NCBI GenBank assembly: GCA_929200255.1 | Contig: CAKMYZ010000005.1 | Coordinates: 62,001 to 126,000, forward strand | Reading direction: 5' to 3' | DNA from: an uncultured Alphaproteobacteria bacterium | GTDB taxonomy: Bacteria > Pseudomonadota > Alphaproteobacteria > Rhodobacterales > Rhodobacteraceae | Length of the DNA stretch: 64,000 nucleotides | Shown here: positions 46,037-55,122 of the stretch, one piece after another | Numbering within the stretch: position 1 is the first letter of the stretch | Layout: the number at the start of each line of letters is the position of its first letter | The notes under the pieces: model-generated | The model's input: only the letters and a program-made list of their open reading frames with translations | Database searches by the model: none | What the model was told of the DNA's origin: nothing | Translations under genes and position numbers: made by a program

Positions 46037-46657
46037 CTATTCTGGTCGCCGTGCCACGATGAACCGTGCCGAGGCGTTCTTGCCAAAATACCCCGCCTCG
46101 ATCACATCAAATCCGGCTTTGCGGAAAGTTGCCTCAAGTGTTTGTGCATCAAACACCAGCACATGCGGGGCTTTGCCAAAGAACTGCATCACCTTGATCA
46201 TCGGTTTGATCAGAAAGTTCATGTCACTCAAGCACGCCGTCTTTGAAATGAAGTAGCCACCAGGTTTGAGCAGGCCACGCAGATGCAGTAGCGTCTTGTC
46301 CAGATCATCCACCAGATGCAGGATGCTGAACGCGCAAATGGCATCAAATGGTGCATCGGCCAGTGGCTTTGTAATCTCGGACTGCACGAAATTGATGTTG
46401 TGCGGGCCATCGCCTGCAATCTTGTCTTCTGCAATCGACAGCATCTTACCAGAAATATCAGTGGCCGTGATCTGTTTGACTGAGGGTGCAAGCTTGATCG
46501 CGGTGCTGCCTGTGCCACATCCAACTTCGAGCAGATGATCCTCGGCATGCAGAAAGCTACGGGTGCGCGTCAGCGTGTCTTCGTAAGCGGTCATATCCTT
46601 GACCGGAGAGGCCGCGTATTTCTTCGCAGCTTTGTCCCAAAATGCGGCGGTAGCCAT
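46037..46657 (-). CDS. Class I SAM-dependent methyltransferase
   Basis: Protein of 206 aa with the SAM-binding motif LEVGCGTGSTAIKL (residues about 43-56), TDISGKML and AFSILHLVDDL. The substrate is unknown; the ubiquinone/menaquinone-type group is similar. The ATG at 46657 has AAGGA 7 nt upstream. Divergent from a LysR regulator that may control it. Confidence 0.9.
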   Translation of the reverse strand: MATAAFWDKAAKKYAASPVKDMTAYEDTLTRTRSFLHAEDHLLEVGCGTGSTAIKLAPSVKQITATDISGKMLSIAEDKIAGDGPHNINFVQSEITKPLADAPFDAICAFSILHLVDDLDKTLLHLRGLLKPGGYFISKTACLSDMNFLIKPMIKVMQFFGKAPHVLVFDAQTLEATFRKAGFDVIEAGYFGKNASARFIVARRPE

Positions 46658-46761
46658 TGATAGATCCTTCTTTGTTATTTCAATCTGGATTTGGCTCAGT
46701 ATACTCATACATATATGCGATATAAATTGCGAAAATTTGCTGACTGGATATACGTATTTGC

Positions 46762-47676
46762 ATGAATTGGCAGGCTGTTTCATTTGACTGGAACCAGATC
46801 AGGGCGTTTCTCGCGACCGCAGAGGAAGGCTCGTTGAGTGCGGCCGCCCGTGCGCTTCAATCAACGCAGCCGACCTTGGGTCGTCAGGTGGCTGCGTTGG
46901 AACAGGACCTTGGGGTGACCTTGTTCGAAAGGGCTGGGCGGTCGCTTGTGATCACCTCTGCCGGGCGTGACTTGCTGGAACATGTGCAGGTGATGGGGGA
47001 TGCTGCCAGCCGTATCTCCATGGTTGCTGCCGGGCAAAGTCAGGATGTGGCAGGCAAAGTGTGCATCACAGCAAGCGACCTGTTTGCCGCAGGGTTCCTG
47101 CCGCCCGTGCTGATGAAACTGCGCAAACAAGCGCCGGGTCTGATCATCGATGTTGTCGCGTCAGGCCGGCTTGAAAACCTCACGCGGCGCGATGCCGACA
47201 TCGCCATTCGCCATGTGCGTCCAGAGCAGCCTGACCTGATTGCCCGTCAGCTTGCAGATGCACAGGCCGGCTTTTATGCGGCAACCGAATATCTTGACCG
47301 TCACGGGCGTCCACAAACAATCGCGGACCTCAGACATCATGATTTTGTCGGCCCGCGAGACACCGCTCAGATGCTGCCGTTTCTGGCAGGCCGGGGCATT
47401 CATCTAACGCCCGATCAGTTCAAAGCCAATTCCGACAACGGTGTTGTGATGTGGGAATTGATACGCGCGGGGCTGGGGATCGGCATCGGGCTGGACGGGC
47501 TTTGGCCGGATCGGCCCGGTATTGAACAGATACTGACTAGCTATGATCCCATAGAATTCCCGATTTGGCTGGTCACTCATCGCGAGTTGAAGACAAGTCG
47601 CCGGATCAGAACCGTTTTTGATGCACTGGCAGAGGCGTTTCAATCGCCGCTTGCCGCACCGGTCAGCTTGGGTTGA
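46762..47676 (+). CDS. LysR-family transcriptional regulator
   Basis: Regulator of 304 aa with an N-terminal winged helix (FLATAEEGSLSAAARALQSTQPTLGRQ) and a C-terminal effector-binding domain. The AT-rich 104 bp between it and the methyltransferase gene hold the likely operator. The 3' end overlaps the convergent hypothetical gene by 14 bp. Confidence 0.92.
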   Translation: MNWQAVSFDWNQIRAFLATAEEGSLSAAARALQSTQPTLGRQVAALEQDLGVTLFERAGRSLVITSAGRDLLEHVQVMGDAASRISMVAAGQSQDVAGKVCITASDLFAAGFLPPVLMKLRKQAPGLIIDVVASGRLENLTRRDADIAIRHVRPEQPDLIARQLADAQAGFYAATEYLDRHGRPQTIADLRHHDFVGPRDTAQMLPFLAGRGIHLTPDQFKANSDNGVVMWELIRAGLGIGIGLDGLWPDRPGIEQILTSYDPIEFPIWLVTHRELKTSRRIRTVFDALAEAFQSPLAAPVSLG

Positions 47677-48502
47677 CCATATTTTCCAACATCTCACGCA
47701 AGCCACGATCGTTCAGAACCGTCTTGTCGGCATAGACTGCAAACCCGACAGAAGCTTCAATCCGTTGCGGGTTCGTGCCTGCGGGCAAAGCCTCCAGATC
47801 GGTAATCCACAATTCACGAACATCAAGTGTGACGCGGGACAGCACGCAATTCCCCAGCTCTGCGCGTAGCTTGTCGCAGATCGCCTGCGCCTCTTGGAGG
47901 ACCGACTGCCGCGTTACTGCATCATTGGCAGGAGCGATATCTCCCTCATAAGGCAATGTCACACGTCCATTTACGATTTCACCATTGTCTACATTCGACG
48001 GATCACCAAATTCTGCGCGTGGTACAAAGCCCAGCCTCCCGCTCAGCTCATATTTCCCGGCGCGGTTCAAACGAACATCGGTATAGATGACGTCGCAGGT
48101 GTTACCGATCGTTGCCAGAATTTCGGCGCAGTAGGTAAACAGTCGTGCGGGTGCGCGTGCCGTGGCGTAAAGCTTGTGCAATGCTTCATCGGGCATGTCT
48201 TCGCCTGGCGTCAGCAGGTCTTCAAATGTGACGATTTCCACGATGGTGACAAAGCGCCGGGCGGTGATGGTGTCGGTTGAAAACGTATCGCGCACTTCGA
48301 CCCGGTCCCTGATCCAGCTTAGCGGGTTTGTGGGCATTGCGGGGATAGCAATCTCATCGGTGTCTCCGTTGATCGCTGCCTCATTCTGGGCGGTGACCGC
48401 ATTCACCCACTGCGTCATCTGCAAACCCCAGATGTTCAGCGCAATAAAGGGTGCCGCAATCAGCAAGCCCAACACAATCATAATCACACGCGAACCGGTC
48501 AT
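47663..48502 (-). CDS. Membrane-anchored protein, unknown
   Basis: Protein of 279 aa with one N-terminal membrane segment (VIMIVLGLLIAAPFIALNIWGL) and a soluble domain rich in Asp, Glu and Thr with a few cysteines (YCAEILATIGNTCDVIY; ICDKLRAELGNCV). Probably periplasmic. It overlaps the preceding 442-aa gene by ATGA and so forms a two-gene unit with it. I do not recognise the family. Confidence 0.82.
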   Translation of the reverse strand: MTGSRVIMIVLGLLIAAPFIALNIWGLQMTQWVNAVTAQNEAAINGDTDEIAIPAMPTNPLSWIRDRVEVRDTFSTDTITARRFVTIVEIVTFEDLLTPGEDMPDEALHKLYATARAPARLFTYCAEILATIGNTCDVIYTDVRLNRAGKYELSGRLGFVPRAEFGDPSNVDNGEIVNGRVTLPYEGDIAPANDAVTRQSVLQEAQAICDKLRAELGNCVLSRVTLDVRELWITDLEALPAGTNPQRIEASVGFAVYADKTVLNDRGLREMLENMVNPS

Positions 48503-49827
48503 TGCGATGCCTCCACCATTGGATCGGGGTTCAGGGCATCAATGCCGCCGCCGATCGCCGCCAAAAGCAGGCTGCTGTGCAGATCATCGGTGATGGTTTG
48601 CCGGGTTGTTGCATCGCCTGTGAACATATGGTCAGTGCGCATCACATAAACGTCCCGACCGGTCATGGATTGATAGGCGACGGGCTCAGCGGGCACGGGC
48701 CCCAGCAAGGCATGGGCTGCATCGCGCGCGGTCACGAGGTTCGTGCTGGCATCAACGCCAAGGGTCTTGGTGAACCAAGCGTTATAGGCCTCATACCCCT
48801 TTTGATAGGTATAAACCTGATTTTCATACAACATGTTGTCATCCGCCGCCTTAATTGAGGCGATCCAGTCAGGCTGTGGTTTGCGCCATGGCCGGATCAT
48901 GCACTCGCGAATGACATCATCGGCGCCGAACTCATGACCTGAAACAAAGTCCCTGACCAGCAGGGCCTCAAAACTGGCATCATCGGCAGGGGCGACCAAT
49001 CCAGAATAGCTAGAGGAGACAATTGCAACATGCGCAATTGTCACGCCCGGGGCTGTGTGAATGTTCCAGATCACACCCGGTCCAAGGTTTTGCAAGACCA
49101 GATAGATCGGGGCAGAGCTGTCTGTCACAATGACATCCATCGTGGTTTTTTGACCGGCGACCTGTGCTGCGGCATCATAGGCATGCCCATCCTGGGTCAC
49201 GTTTTCGATGTTGCGGATCAGCCGGTTGGCAAGCTGCTCTTGTGAAAACGCCTGAACGGGGGCTGTCATCAGCGCGGTTTCAATGCGCAGGTTCATGATC
49301 TTCTCGGACGGCAAAGGCTGGCGCAGATTGCACATCGCATTGCGTTCGAAACCGATCAGCCGGCCGATAGCCGTGTCGCCCGTGGGCAGGTCCGGCGCAT
49401 CCACGATTGCAGTAAGCTCCAACAGGTCCGGACCTTGATGTGCCACCAGCGGTGAGGCCAGCGTTGGCCCTTGATTAGACATCAGCTCGGTTTCGCGTAT
49501 GGGTGGTGGACCGGAGGACGACATCGTCATGGCCTCGGGTCTCCTCATGGTGCTTTCGGACGAGGATGAAAGGCCAGCGATCGTAGAGACCAGGTCTTGG
49601 GGTAGGGCTTGCCAGCCGTAGTATCCGCCGGCACCAAGGGCCGCAAAGATGAAGGCCCAGATGATCCCATTGCGGATACGGTGATCTTCCTGCTCCACGC
49701 CATAGCCGTAGTTGGAGGATGGCTGTGGCGGCTGTGGCTGCGCCGGTTGTTGGGCGCCGCCGTTGCGCTGCGCCTCGATCCGGCGCAGGCGTTCAGTAAA
49801 TTCTTGTTGGCGGCGGTCATTGGTCAT
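48499..49827 (-). CDS. Membrane-anchored protein, unknown
   Basis: Protein of 442 aa: a charged, Gln/Pro-rich cytoplasmic N-terminus (about 1-50), one membrane segment (GIIWAFIFAALGAGGYYGW, about 55-73), a Ser/Pro-rich linker, and a large outer domain with TTMDVIVTDSSAPIYLVLQ. The ATG at 49827 has AGGAGA upstream. It pairs with the next gene by a 4-bp overlap and lies downstream of recR. No function recognised. Confidence 0.83.
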   Translation of the reverse strand: MTNDRRQQEFTERLRRIEAQRNGGAQQPAQPQPPQPSSNYGYGVEQEDHRIRNGIIWAFIFAALGAGGYYGWQALPQDLVSTIAGLSSSSESTMRRPEAMTMSSSGPPPIRETELMSNQGPTLASPLVAHQGPDLLELTAIVDAPDLPTGDTAIGRLIGFERNAMCNLRQPLPSEKIMNLRIETALMTAPVQAFSQEQLANRLIRNIENVTQDGHAYDAAAQVAGQKTTMDVIVTDSSAPIYLVLQNLGPGVIWNIHTAPGVTIAHVAIVSSSYSGLVAPADDASFEALLVRDFVSGHEFGADDVIRECMIRPWRKPQPDWIASIKAADDNMLYENQVYTYQKGYEAYNAWFTKTLGVDASTNLVTARDAAHALLGPVPAEPVAYQSMTGRDVYVMRTDHMFTGDATTRQTITDDLHSSLLLAAIGGGIDALNPDPMVEASQ

Positions 49828-49925
49828 ATCAGGCAAATCTCCTGTTGTTCCGTTTTACTAGGTGCCGATTGGGGCAGGCGATGTGCGAAGTTGTGGCAAT
49901 ATCTGGGTATTGCTCTGCACCGGCA

Positions 49926-50519
49926 TCAAAGCGCCTTGCGTGCGTTCAGCGCTGCTGTAATGGTCCCATCGTCAAGGTAGTCCAATTCCCCCCCGACGGG
50001 CACACCTTGTGCCAGAGAGGTGACTGTCAAACCGGGCAGTTGGTCGGCGATGTAATGCGCCGTGGTCTGGCCATCAATTGTGGCCGCGAGTGCAAGGATA
50101 ACCTCGGTGATGCCCTCTGCCTTGATGCGGTCCAGCAATTTGGGAATGCGCAATTCATCCGGGCCAATGGCATCCAAAGCGGATAATGTTCCGCCCAGCA
50201 CATGATAGCGCCCCTTGAACACCTGCGCCCGTTCCATCGCCCAAAGATCGGCCACATCCTCGACCACGGCGATCTGGCCGGTGGCCCGTTTTTCGGACTG
50301 GCAGATATCGCAAATATCGCTGGTGCAGACGTTGCCGCAATTGAGACACTCGCGCACGGTCGCCCCAACCTTTTGCATCGCATCCGCAAGCGGGAGTAGC
50401 ACCAAAGACCGCTTCTTGATCAGATGCAGCACTGCGCGCCGGGCCGAGCGCGGACCAAAGCCTGGCAGTTTGGCCATCAAGGCGATCAGGTGATCAAGAT
50501 CTTCGGTATCGTTTGTCAT
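49926..50519 (-). CDS. recR: Recombination mediator RecR
   Basis: Protein of 197 aa with the RecR zinc finger ([16 protein letters not shown]), a TOPRIM domain ([14 protein letters not shown]) and [12 protein letters not shown] helix-hairpin-helix at the start. It acts with RecF/RecO in gap repair. It follows ybaB, as is usual. Confidence 0.96.
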   Translation of the reverse strand: MTNDTEDLDHLIALMAKLPGFGPRSARRAVLHLIKKRSLVLLPLADAMQKVGATVRECLNCGNVCTSDICDICQSEKRATGQIAVVEDVADLWAMERAQVFKGRYHVLGGTLSALDAIGPDELRIPKLLDRIKAEGITEVILALAATIDGQTTAHYIADQLPGLTVTSLAQGVPVGGELDYLDDGTITAALNARKAL

Positions 50520-50536
50520 ATGGTTCCCGGTGGAGC

Positions 50537-50589
50537 GAACAAATTTCGAGAAATTTGTTCTGTCAGAAGAATTTTCTCGAAAATTCTTC
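50537..50589. repeat. Two adjacent perfect palindromes between ybaB and recR
   Basis: First palindrome 50537-50560, arm GAACAAATTTC with a 2-nt centre. Second palindrome 50566-50589, arm GAAGAATTTTC with a 2-nt centre. They are 5 nt apart and have nearly the same design (24 bp each, GA or TC centre). On transcript they would form two AU-rich hairpins. Confidence 0.85.
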
Positions 50590-50595
50590 GTAGCT

Positions 50596-50940
50596 CTAAA
50601 ACGGCAGGTTCACCCCCGGCGGCAGGCCCAGGCCCTCGGTGATTTTGCCCATTTCTTCCTGTGCCCGTTCAGAGGCTTTGGTTTGCGCATCTTTGATTGC
50701 GGCAAGGATCAGATCTTCAACGACTTCCTTGTCGTCGCCGTTGAAGATTGAAGGATCGATATCAAGCCCTTTGAGCTCACCCTTGGCAGTAGCTGTTGCC
50801 TTGACCAGCCCGGCACCGCTGACGCCTTCGACGGAGATGTTTTCAAGGTCTTCCTGCATCTGGGCCATCTTGCCCTGCACTTCTTGTGCCTGTTTCATCA
50901 TCTTGGCCATATCGCCAAGCCCACCTAGTCCTTTGAGCAT
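50596..50940 (-). CDS. YbaB/EbfC nucleoid-associated protein
   Basis: Small DNA-binding protein of 114 aa ([20 protein letters not shown] start, [19 protein letters not shown] near the end), typical YbaB. It sits between dnaX and recR, the conserved order. Confidence 0.95.
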   Translation of the reverse strand: MLKGLGGLGDMAKMMKQAQEVQGKMAQMQEDLENISVEGVSGAGLVKATATAKGELKGLDIDPSIFNGDDKEVVEDLILAAIKDAQTKASERAQEEMGKITEGLGLPPGVNLPF

Positions 50941-51117
50941 ATCACTCTCCTGTCTCGATCCCCCTTTCAGATAGGCGTTTGGACAGTGGGTCGCAAGGAC
51001 GGCTTTTCCGGGTGGAATTTGTCAAATTGAACTCTGATGGCAGTACTCAGATATGTTTGGAAACTTCCAATGCTGTGATTCTCAACAGGCATTCACTTGT
51101 GTCGCAGGCGGATGGGA

Positions 51118-52863
51118 TCAATCGTCGTCGAAGGGATCCCATTCATCGTCGACTTCCGGTAGCGCATCTTCCAATGCGTCCTGTTCCAGTTCGGCCTCTG
51201 TCCGGATCTCGGTGATCTTTGCCTTGGGGAAGGCGGCAATCACGGCCTGCACCAGCGGGTGTTTTTCGGCCTCTGCCCGCACGGCGTTCTCGGCGGCATC
51301 ACGGGTTTCAGCAATGGTTGGCGCGCCGCCCTCGGCCACGCTGATGGCCCAGCGGTTCCCTGTCCAGGCCTGCAGCCGCGATCCCAAACGCCCGACCAGA
51401 TCAGCAGCGGCCTGCGGCGTTGGGTTCACTTCGATCCGGCCAGGCTGATAGCTGACCAGACGCAAACCGGTTTCAACCTCAACCAGCAGTTTCACATCGC
51501 GGTGCGTACGGATCAATTCGACGACATCTTCGAACCGGGCGTAGTGTTGCAAGGCATCGGTCGCCAAAGCGACAGCCGTTTGCGCGCCAGATGCCGAGGG
51601 CCCGCTGGGTGCGCTATGTGTTGGCGCAGGTGCCGTACCCATCGCCGTTGTGCCGCCACCTTGCGGTGCAGGTCGACCGCCAGATGGCCCACCGGTCGGT
51701 GGCGTCGCGTCTTGCAGCTTGCGCACCAGTTCTTCCGGGCTGGGCAAATCCGCCACATGGGTCAGCCGGATTACGGCCATCTCAGCAGCCATCATGGCAT
51801 TGGGGGCCATTGCCACCTCTTCCAATGCTTTGAGCATCATCTGCCACATGCGTGACAGGACCCGCATCGGCAACGTACTGGCCATGGCTTGGCCACGTGT
51901 CCGTTCATCAGGGCTGATCGTGGGGTCTTCTGCGGCTTCCGGGGTGATTTTGATCACGCTGATCCAATGACACACCTCTGCCAGATCACGCAGCACCGCC
52001 ATGGGATCGGCACCGTCGGCATATTGTTCGGAAAGCTCTGTCAGTGCGGCGGCAGCCTCGCCCCGCAGGATCAGATCAAACAGGTCAAGCACGCGTCCCC
52101 GATCAGCCAGCCCCAGCATCGAGCGCACCTGATCGGCGGTGGTTTCACCGGCACCGTGGCTGATCGCTTGATCCAGCAGGGATTGCGCGTCACGGGCAGA
52201 GCCTTCGGCGGCGCGTGTGATCAGTGCAAGTGCTTCATCGGTGATCTCGGCGCCCTCAGCAGTCGCGATCTTGCGCAGCAGGGCGACTTGGGTCTCGGGT
52301 TCGATCCGGCGCAGGTCAAAACGCTGACAGCGGGACAAGACCGTGACAGGCACCTGCCGGATTTCGGTGGTGGCAAAGATGAATTTGACGTGCGCGGGAG
52401 GCTCTTCCAGCGTCTTCAACAAGGCGTTGAAGGCGTTCTTGGAGAGCATATGCACTTCGTCGATGATGTAGATCTTGAACCGGGCAGAGGCGGCGCGATA
52501 GTGAACGGAATCGATAATCTCGCGGATATCGCCGACGCCTGTGCGGGATGCGGCGTCCATCTCCATCACGTCCACATGGCGGCCTTCCATGATCGCCAAG
52601 CAATGTTCGCACTGGCCACAGGGTTCGGTGGTTGGGCCACCTTTGCCGTCCGGTCCGATGCAATTCATGCCCTTGGCGATGATCCGGGCCGTGGTCGTCT
52701 TACCGGTGCCTCTGATCCCGGTCATGATGAAGGCTTGCGCAATCCGGTCGGCGGCAAAGGCGTTTTTCAGTGTGCGCACCATCGCATCCTGACCCACCAT
52801 ATCGGCAAAGGTTTCGGGCCGGTACTTGCGGGCGAGCACTTGATAGCTGGGTTGGTCGGTCAT
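51118..52863 (-). CDS. dnaX: DNA polymerase III subunits gamma and tau
   Basis: Clamp-loader ATPase of 581 aa. Walker A GIRGTGKTTTA, zinc motif with CGQCEHC, Walker B YIIDEVHML and sensor SRC. The C-terminal tau-like region follows a Gly/Pro/Ala-rich linker. The 177 bp to ybaB hold no gene I can support. Confidence 0.96.
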   Translation of the reverse strand: MTDQPSYQVLARKYRPETFADMVGQDAMVRTLKNAFAADRIAQAFIMTGIRGTGKTTTARIIAKGMNCIGPDGKGGPTTEPCGQCEHCLAIMEGRHVDVMEMDAASRTGVGDIREIIDSVHYRAASARFKIYIIDEVHMLSKNAFNALLKTLEEPPAHVKFIFATTEIRQVPVTVLSRCQRFDLRRIEPETQVALLRKIATAEGAEITDEALALITRAAEGSARDAQSLLDQAISHGAGETTADQVRSMLGLADRGRVLDLFDLILRGEAAAALTELSEQYADGADPMAVLRDLAEVCHWISVIKITPEAAEDPTISPDERTRGQAMASTLPMRVLSRMWQMMLKALEEVAMAPNAMMAAEMAVIRLTHVADLPSPEELVRKLQDATPPTGGPSGGRPAPQGGGTTAMGTAPAPTHSAPSGPSASGAQTAVALATDALQHYARFEDVVELIRTHRDVKLLVEVETGLRLVSYQPGRIEVNPTPQAAADLVGRLGSRLQAWTGNRWAISVAEGGAPTIAETRDAAENAVRAEAEKHPLVQAVIAAFPKAKITEIRTEAELEQDALEDALPEVDDEWDPFDDD

Positions 52864-53089
52864 GGGCGCTTTCGGATTCGGAACTCAGGGCAGCGTAGGC
52901 GGGCGGGGGAGATTGGTCCACATCTTGCGCACCGAATATCTACGGTCTACGCTGAATGTGCCGTGTTGGGCGGCCACCTGGTTCGCGGAAAGCGTGATGC
53001 ACCCAATGAACGCCTTGAACGACCCACATTTGTGGTCTTTCTCATTTGCCCAGGCCAGCGAACCACGGGCACATATGGTGAGGAAGCCA

Positions 53090-54589
53090 ATGACAGACCC
53101 ACTTGATGACCTGCGCAGGCAGGCAAAGAACCTTCATAAACGCTACGAAACCGGTGATAGGGACGCGATTGCGCGCGTCGATTTGGCACAGCTACGGCGC
53201 AATGGTGCGTTGAAACGTGCGGATTTCCTGCATGTGGTGGCGCGAGAAAACAACTTTGCCAGTTGGCCTCAAATGAAGACAGCGGTTGAGATGCGGGGGA
53301 TGGATCGCGCGGCCAAGGTACAGCGCTTGAAAATCGCGTTGGCACATGGGCAGACCCAAGTAGTGCAGCAACTGATCTGGGACACGCCGGACCTTGCTGA
53401 TGGCGCATTCTGCCTGCAAGTCGCGTTGTATGACCTGACTGCCGTGCGTGCTGCCTTGGCCAAGGGCCCGCAACTTGCGACCCGGCCGGCAGGCGGCAGG
53501 CGCCCCATCCTGCATCTGAGCTATTCGCCCATGCTGCGCGGCTGGCCGGACAGGCAGGCGGATATGCTCGCCGTCGCTGATCTGCTGCGTGCCAATGGCG
53601 CTGACGTCAACGACAGCTACACACCACAGATGGGGGGCGATCATCCGCTGTCGGCGCTTTACGGGGCTATCGGACACGCGCGAAACATGCCTATGGCGCA
53701 GTGGTTGTTGGATCATGGGGCCGATCCAAACGATAACGAAAGCCTCTATCATGCAACCGAAATTGGGCATGATGCAGGTGTGCGTATGCTTCTGGCGGCA
53801 GGCGCTGACCCCACAGGCACCAACGCCTTGTTGCGGGCCATCGATGCGGATGACACAGGCATGGTGCAATTGCTGTTGGACGCAGGCGCCGACCCGAACG
53901 AAGACAACAGCAGCATGACCGCGTTGCATCATTCCGCCTTGCGGATGTGTTCGCCCGAGATTTGCAGCATGCTGCTCGGGGCTGGGGCTGATCAAACCCT
54001 GATACGCAGGGGGGTCACGGCCTTTGCCTGCGCTTGCGTTTATGGGCACGCATCGCTGGCCAAGATGCTTGATCCGATGCCGCTGACAGAAGTGGAGGCC
54101 TTGCTTGCCGCAGCAGCAGACGGCAACTTGCCCGGTGGGGCCGTTGTTGACCCTGCACAAATTCCTGCGGTCTATCAGAATATCTTGCGTGAAATCCTGC
54201 ATTTGCCCGGAAAGCTGCCACATGTGCAGGCCCTTATTGCACTCGGCCTGCCGTGGGATCAGCCAGATAGCGAAGGCCTGACGCCTGTGCAGGTTGCCGG
54301 GTGGGAAGGGCTGCCCGAGATGATGGGGTATTTTCTGCGCCTCAAGCCCGATCTGAGCCACGTCAACGGCTATGGCGGCACGCTGCTTTCGACGATCATC
54401 CATGGCTCTGAGAACAATCTCAAGCGGGAAACCCGCGACTATCTGGGCTGTCTTGAGCTTGCCTTGAAGGAGGGCGTTGCCTTGCCAAAGCGTGCCATTG
54501 ATCTGGCGGGGGCGCCGGAAGTTGTTGATTTCCTTACGGAATGGGCGGATCAATATCCGGGACAGGTGGTGGAGCACGGGATTGCCTGA
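53090..54589 (+). CDS. Ankyrin repeat protein
   Basis: Protein of 499 aa with an N-terminal helical part (MTDPLDDLRRQAKNLHKRYE; DFLHVVARENNFASWPQMK) and several ankyrin repeats from about residue 100 (VADLLRANGADVND, AQWLLDHGADPND, VRMLLAAGADPTG, VQLLLDAGADPNE). Probably a cytoplasmic protein-protein interaction scaffold. GAGGAAG supports the ATG at 53090; the open frame extends to 52862. The 3' end overlaps the phosphatase gene by 8 bp. Confidence 0.87.
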   Translation: MTDPLDDLRRQAKNLHKRYETGDRDAIARVDLAQLRRNGALKRADFLHVVARENNFASWPQMKTAVEMRGMDRAAKVQRLKIALAHGQTQVVQQLIWDTPDLADGAFCLQVALYDLTAVRAALAKGPQLATRPAGGRRPILHLSYSPMLRGWPDRQADMLAVADLLRANGADVNDSYTPQMGGDHPLSALYGAIGHARNMPMAQWLLDHGADPNDNESLYHATEIGHDAGVRMLLAAGADPTGTNALLRAIDADDTGMVQLLLDAGADPNEDNSSMTALHHSALRMCSPEICSMLLGAGADQTLIRRGVTAFACACVYGHASLAKMLDPMPLTEVEALLAAAADGNLPGGAVVDPAQIPAVYQNILREILHLPGKLPHVQALIALGLPWDQPDSEGLTPVQVAGWEGLPEMMGYFLRLKPDLSHVNGYGGTLLSTIIHGSENNLKRETRDYLGCLELALKEGVALPKRAIDLAGAPEVVDFLTEWADQYPGQVVEHGIA

Positions 54590-55055
54590 ATTTGTCATTC
54601 ATAGTCTTGAAGCGGGGGGTGGTGCGCTTGCCATCGCCCCCATGCCGGGGCGCACGCGGCATTACTATACCGACTGGCTGCGTTTGCTTGATTGGCGTCC
54701 GGCGCTGGTGATCACGATGACAACGCAGGCTGAACTAGAGCGCAAGGGTGCTGGCACATTGGGCCGGGATCTGAACAATGAAGGGATCGACTGGCTGCAT
54801 TTTCCAGTGCCGGATTTTGGCACGCCAGTCGGGCAGGGCTGGCCCGCCGCGCGCGATCTGGCGCTGGCCACGCTGACCAAAGGCGACCGCGTTCTGGTGC
54901 ATTGCTATGGCGGGTGCGGGCGGTCAGGGATGATGATGCTGCGCCTCATGATTGCGGCAGGTGAAGACGCGGATGAGGCGCTTGCGCGCTTGCGCGATAT
55001 CCGGCCTTGCGCTGTCGAAACTGAGGCGCAGATGGCCTGGGCGCGGCAGGGGTGA
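54582..55055 (+). CDS. Dual-specificity/tyrosine phosphatase family protein
   Basis: Small phosphatase of 157 aa with the HCX5R active site HCYGGCGRSG. Start TTG at 54582 (upstream GGAG) overlaps the ankyrin gene by 8 bp, so translation is coupled. It may act on a partner held by the ankyrin protein. Substrate unknown. Confidence 0.82.
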   Translation: MPEFVIHSLEAGGGALAIAPMPGRTRHYYTDWLRLLDWRPALVITMTTQAELERKGAGTLGRDLNNEGIDWLHFPVPDFGTPVGQGWPAARDLALATLTKGDRVLVHCYGGCGRSGMMMLRLMIAAGEDADEALARLRDIRPCAVETEAQMAWARQG

Positions 55056-55070
55056 ACGGCCGAAATCTGG

Positions 55071-55108
55071 TGTACAGAACCTGTACATACACTGTACAGA
55101 TCCTGTAC
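55071..55108. repeat. Tandem GTACAG-N3-CTGTAC palindromes
   Basis: Copies at 55072-55086 (centre AAC) and 55094-55108 (centre ATC), centres 22 bp apart, about two helical turns. They lie between the stops of the convergent phosphatase and rsgA genes. No T-run follows, so a protein-binding function is more likely than termination. Confidence 0.8.
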
Positions 55109-55122
55109 GGACAACCCTTAGG

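Noticed and set aside
53192-54598. Minus-strand open frame of 468 codons opposite the ankyrin gene
   Set aside because: Antisense to a well-supported ankyrin-repeat gene and without motifs of its own.
55071-55108. The GTACAG repeats as a terminator
   Set aside because: Stems of only 6-7 bp and no T-run on either strand.
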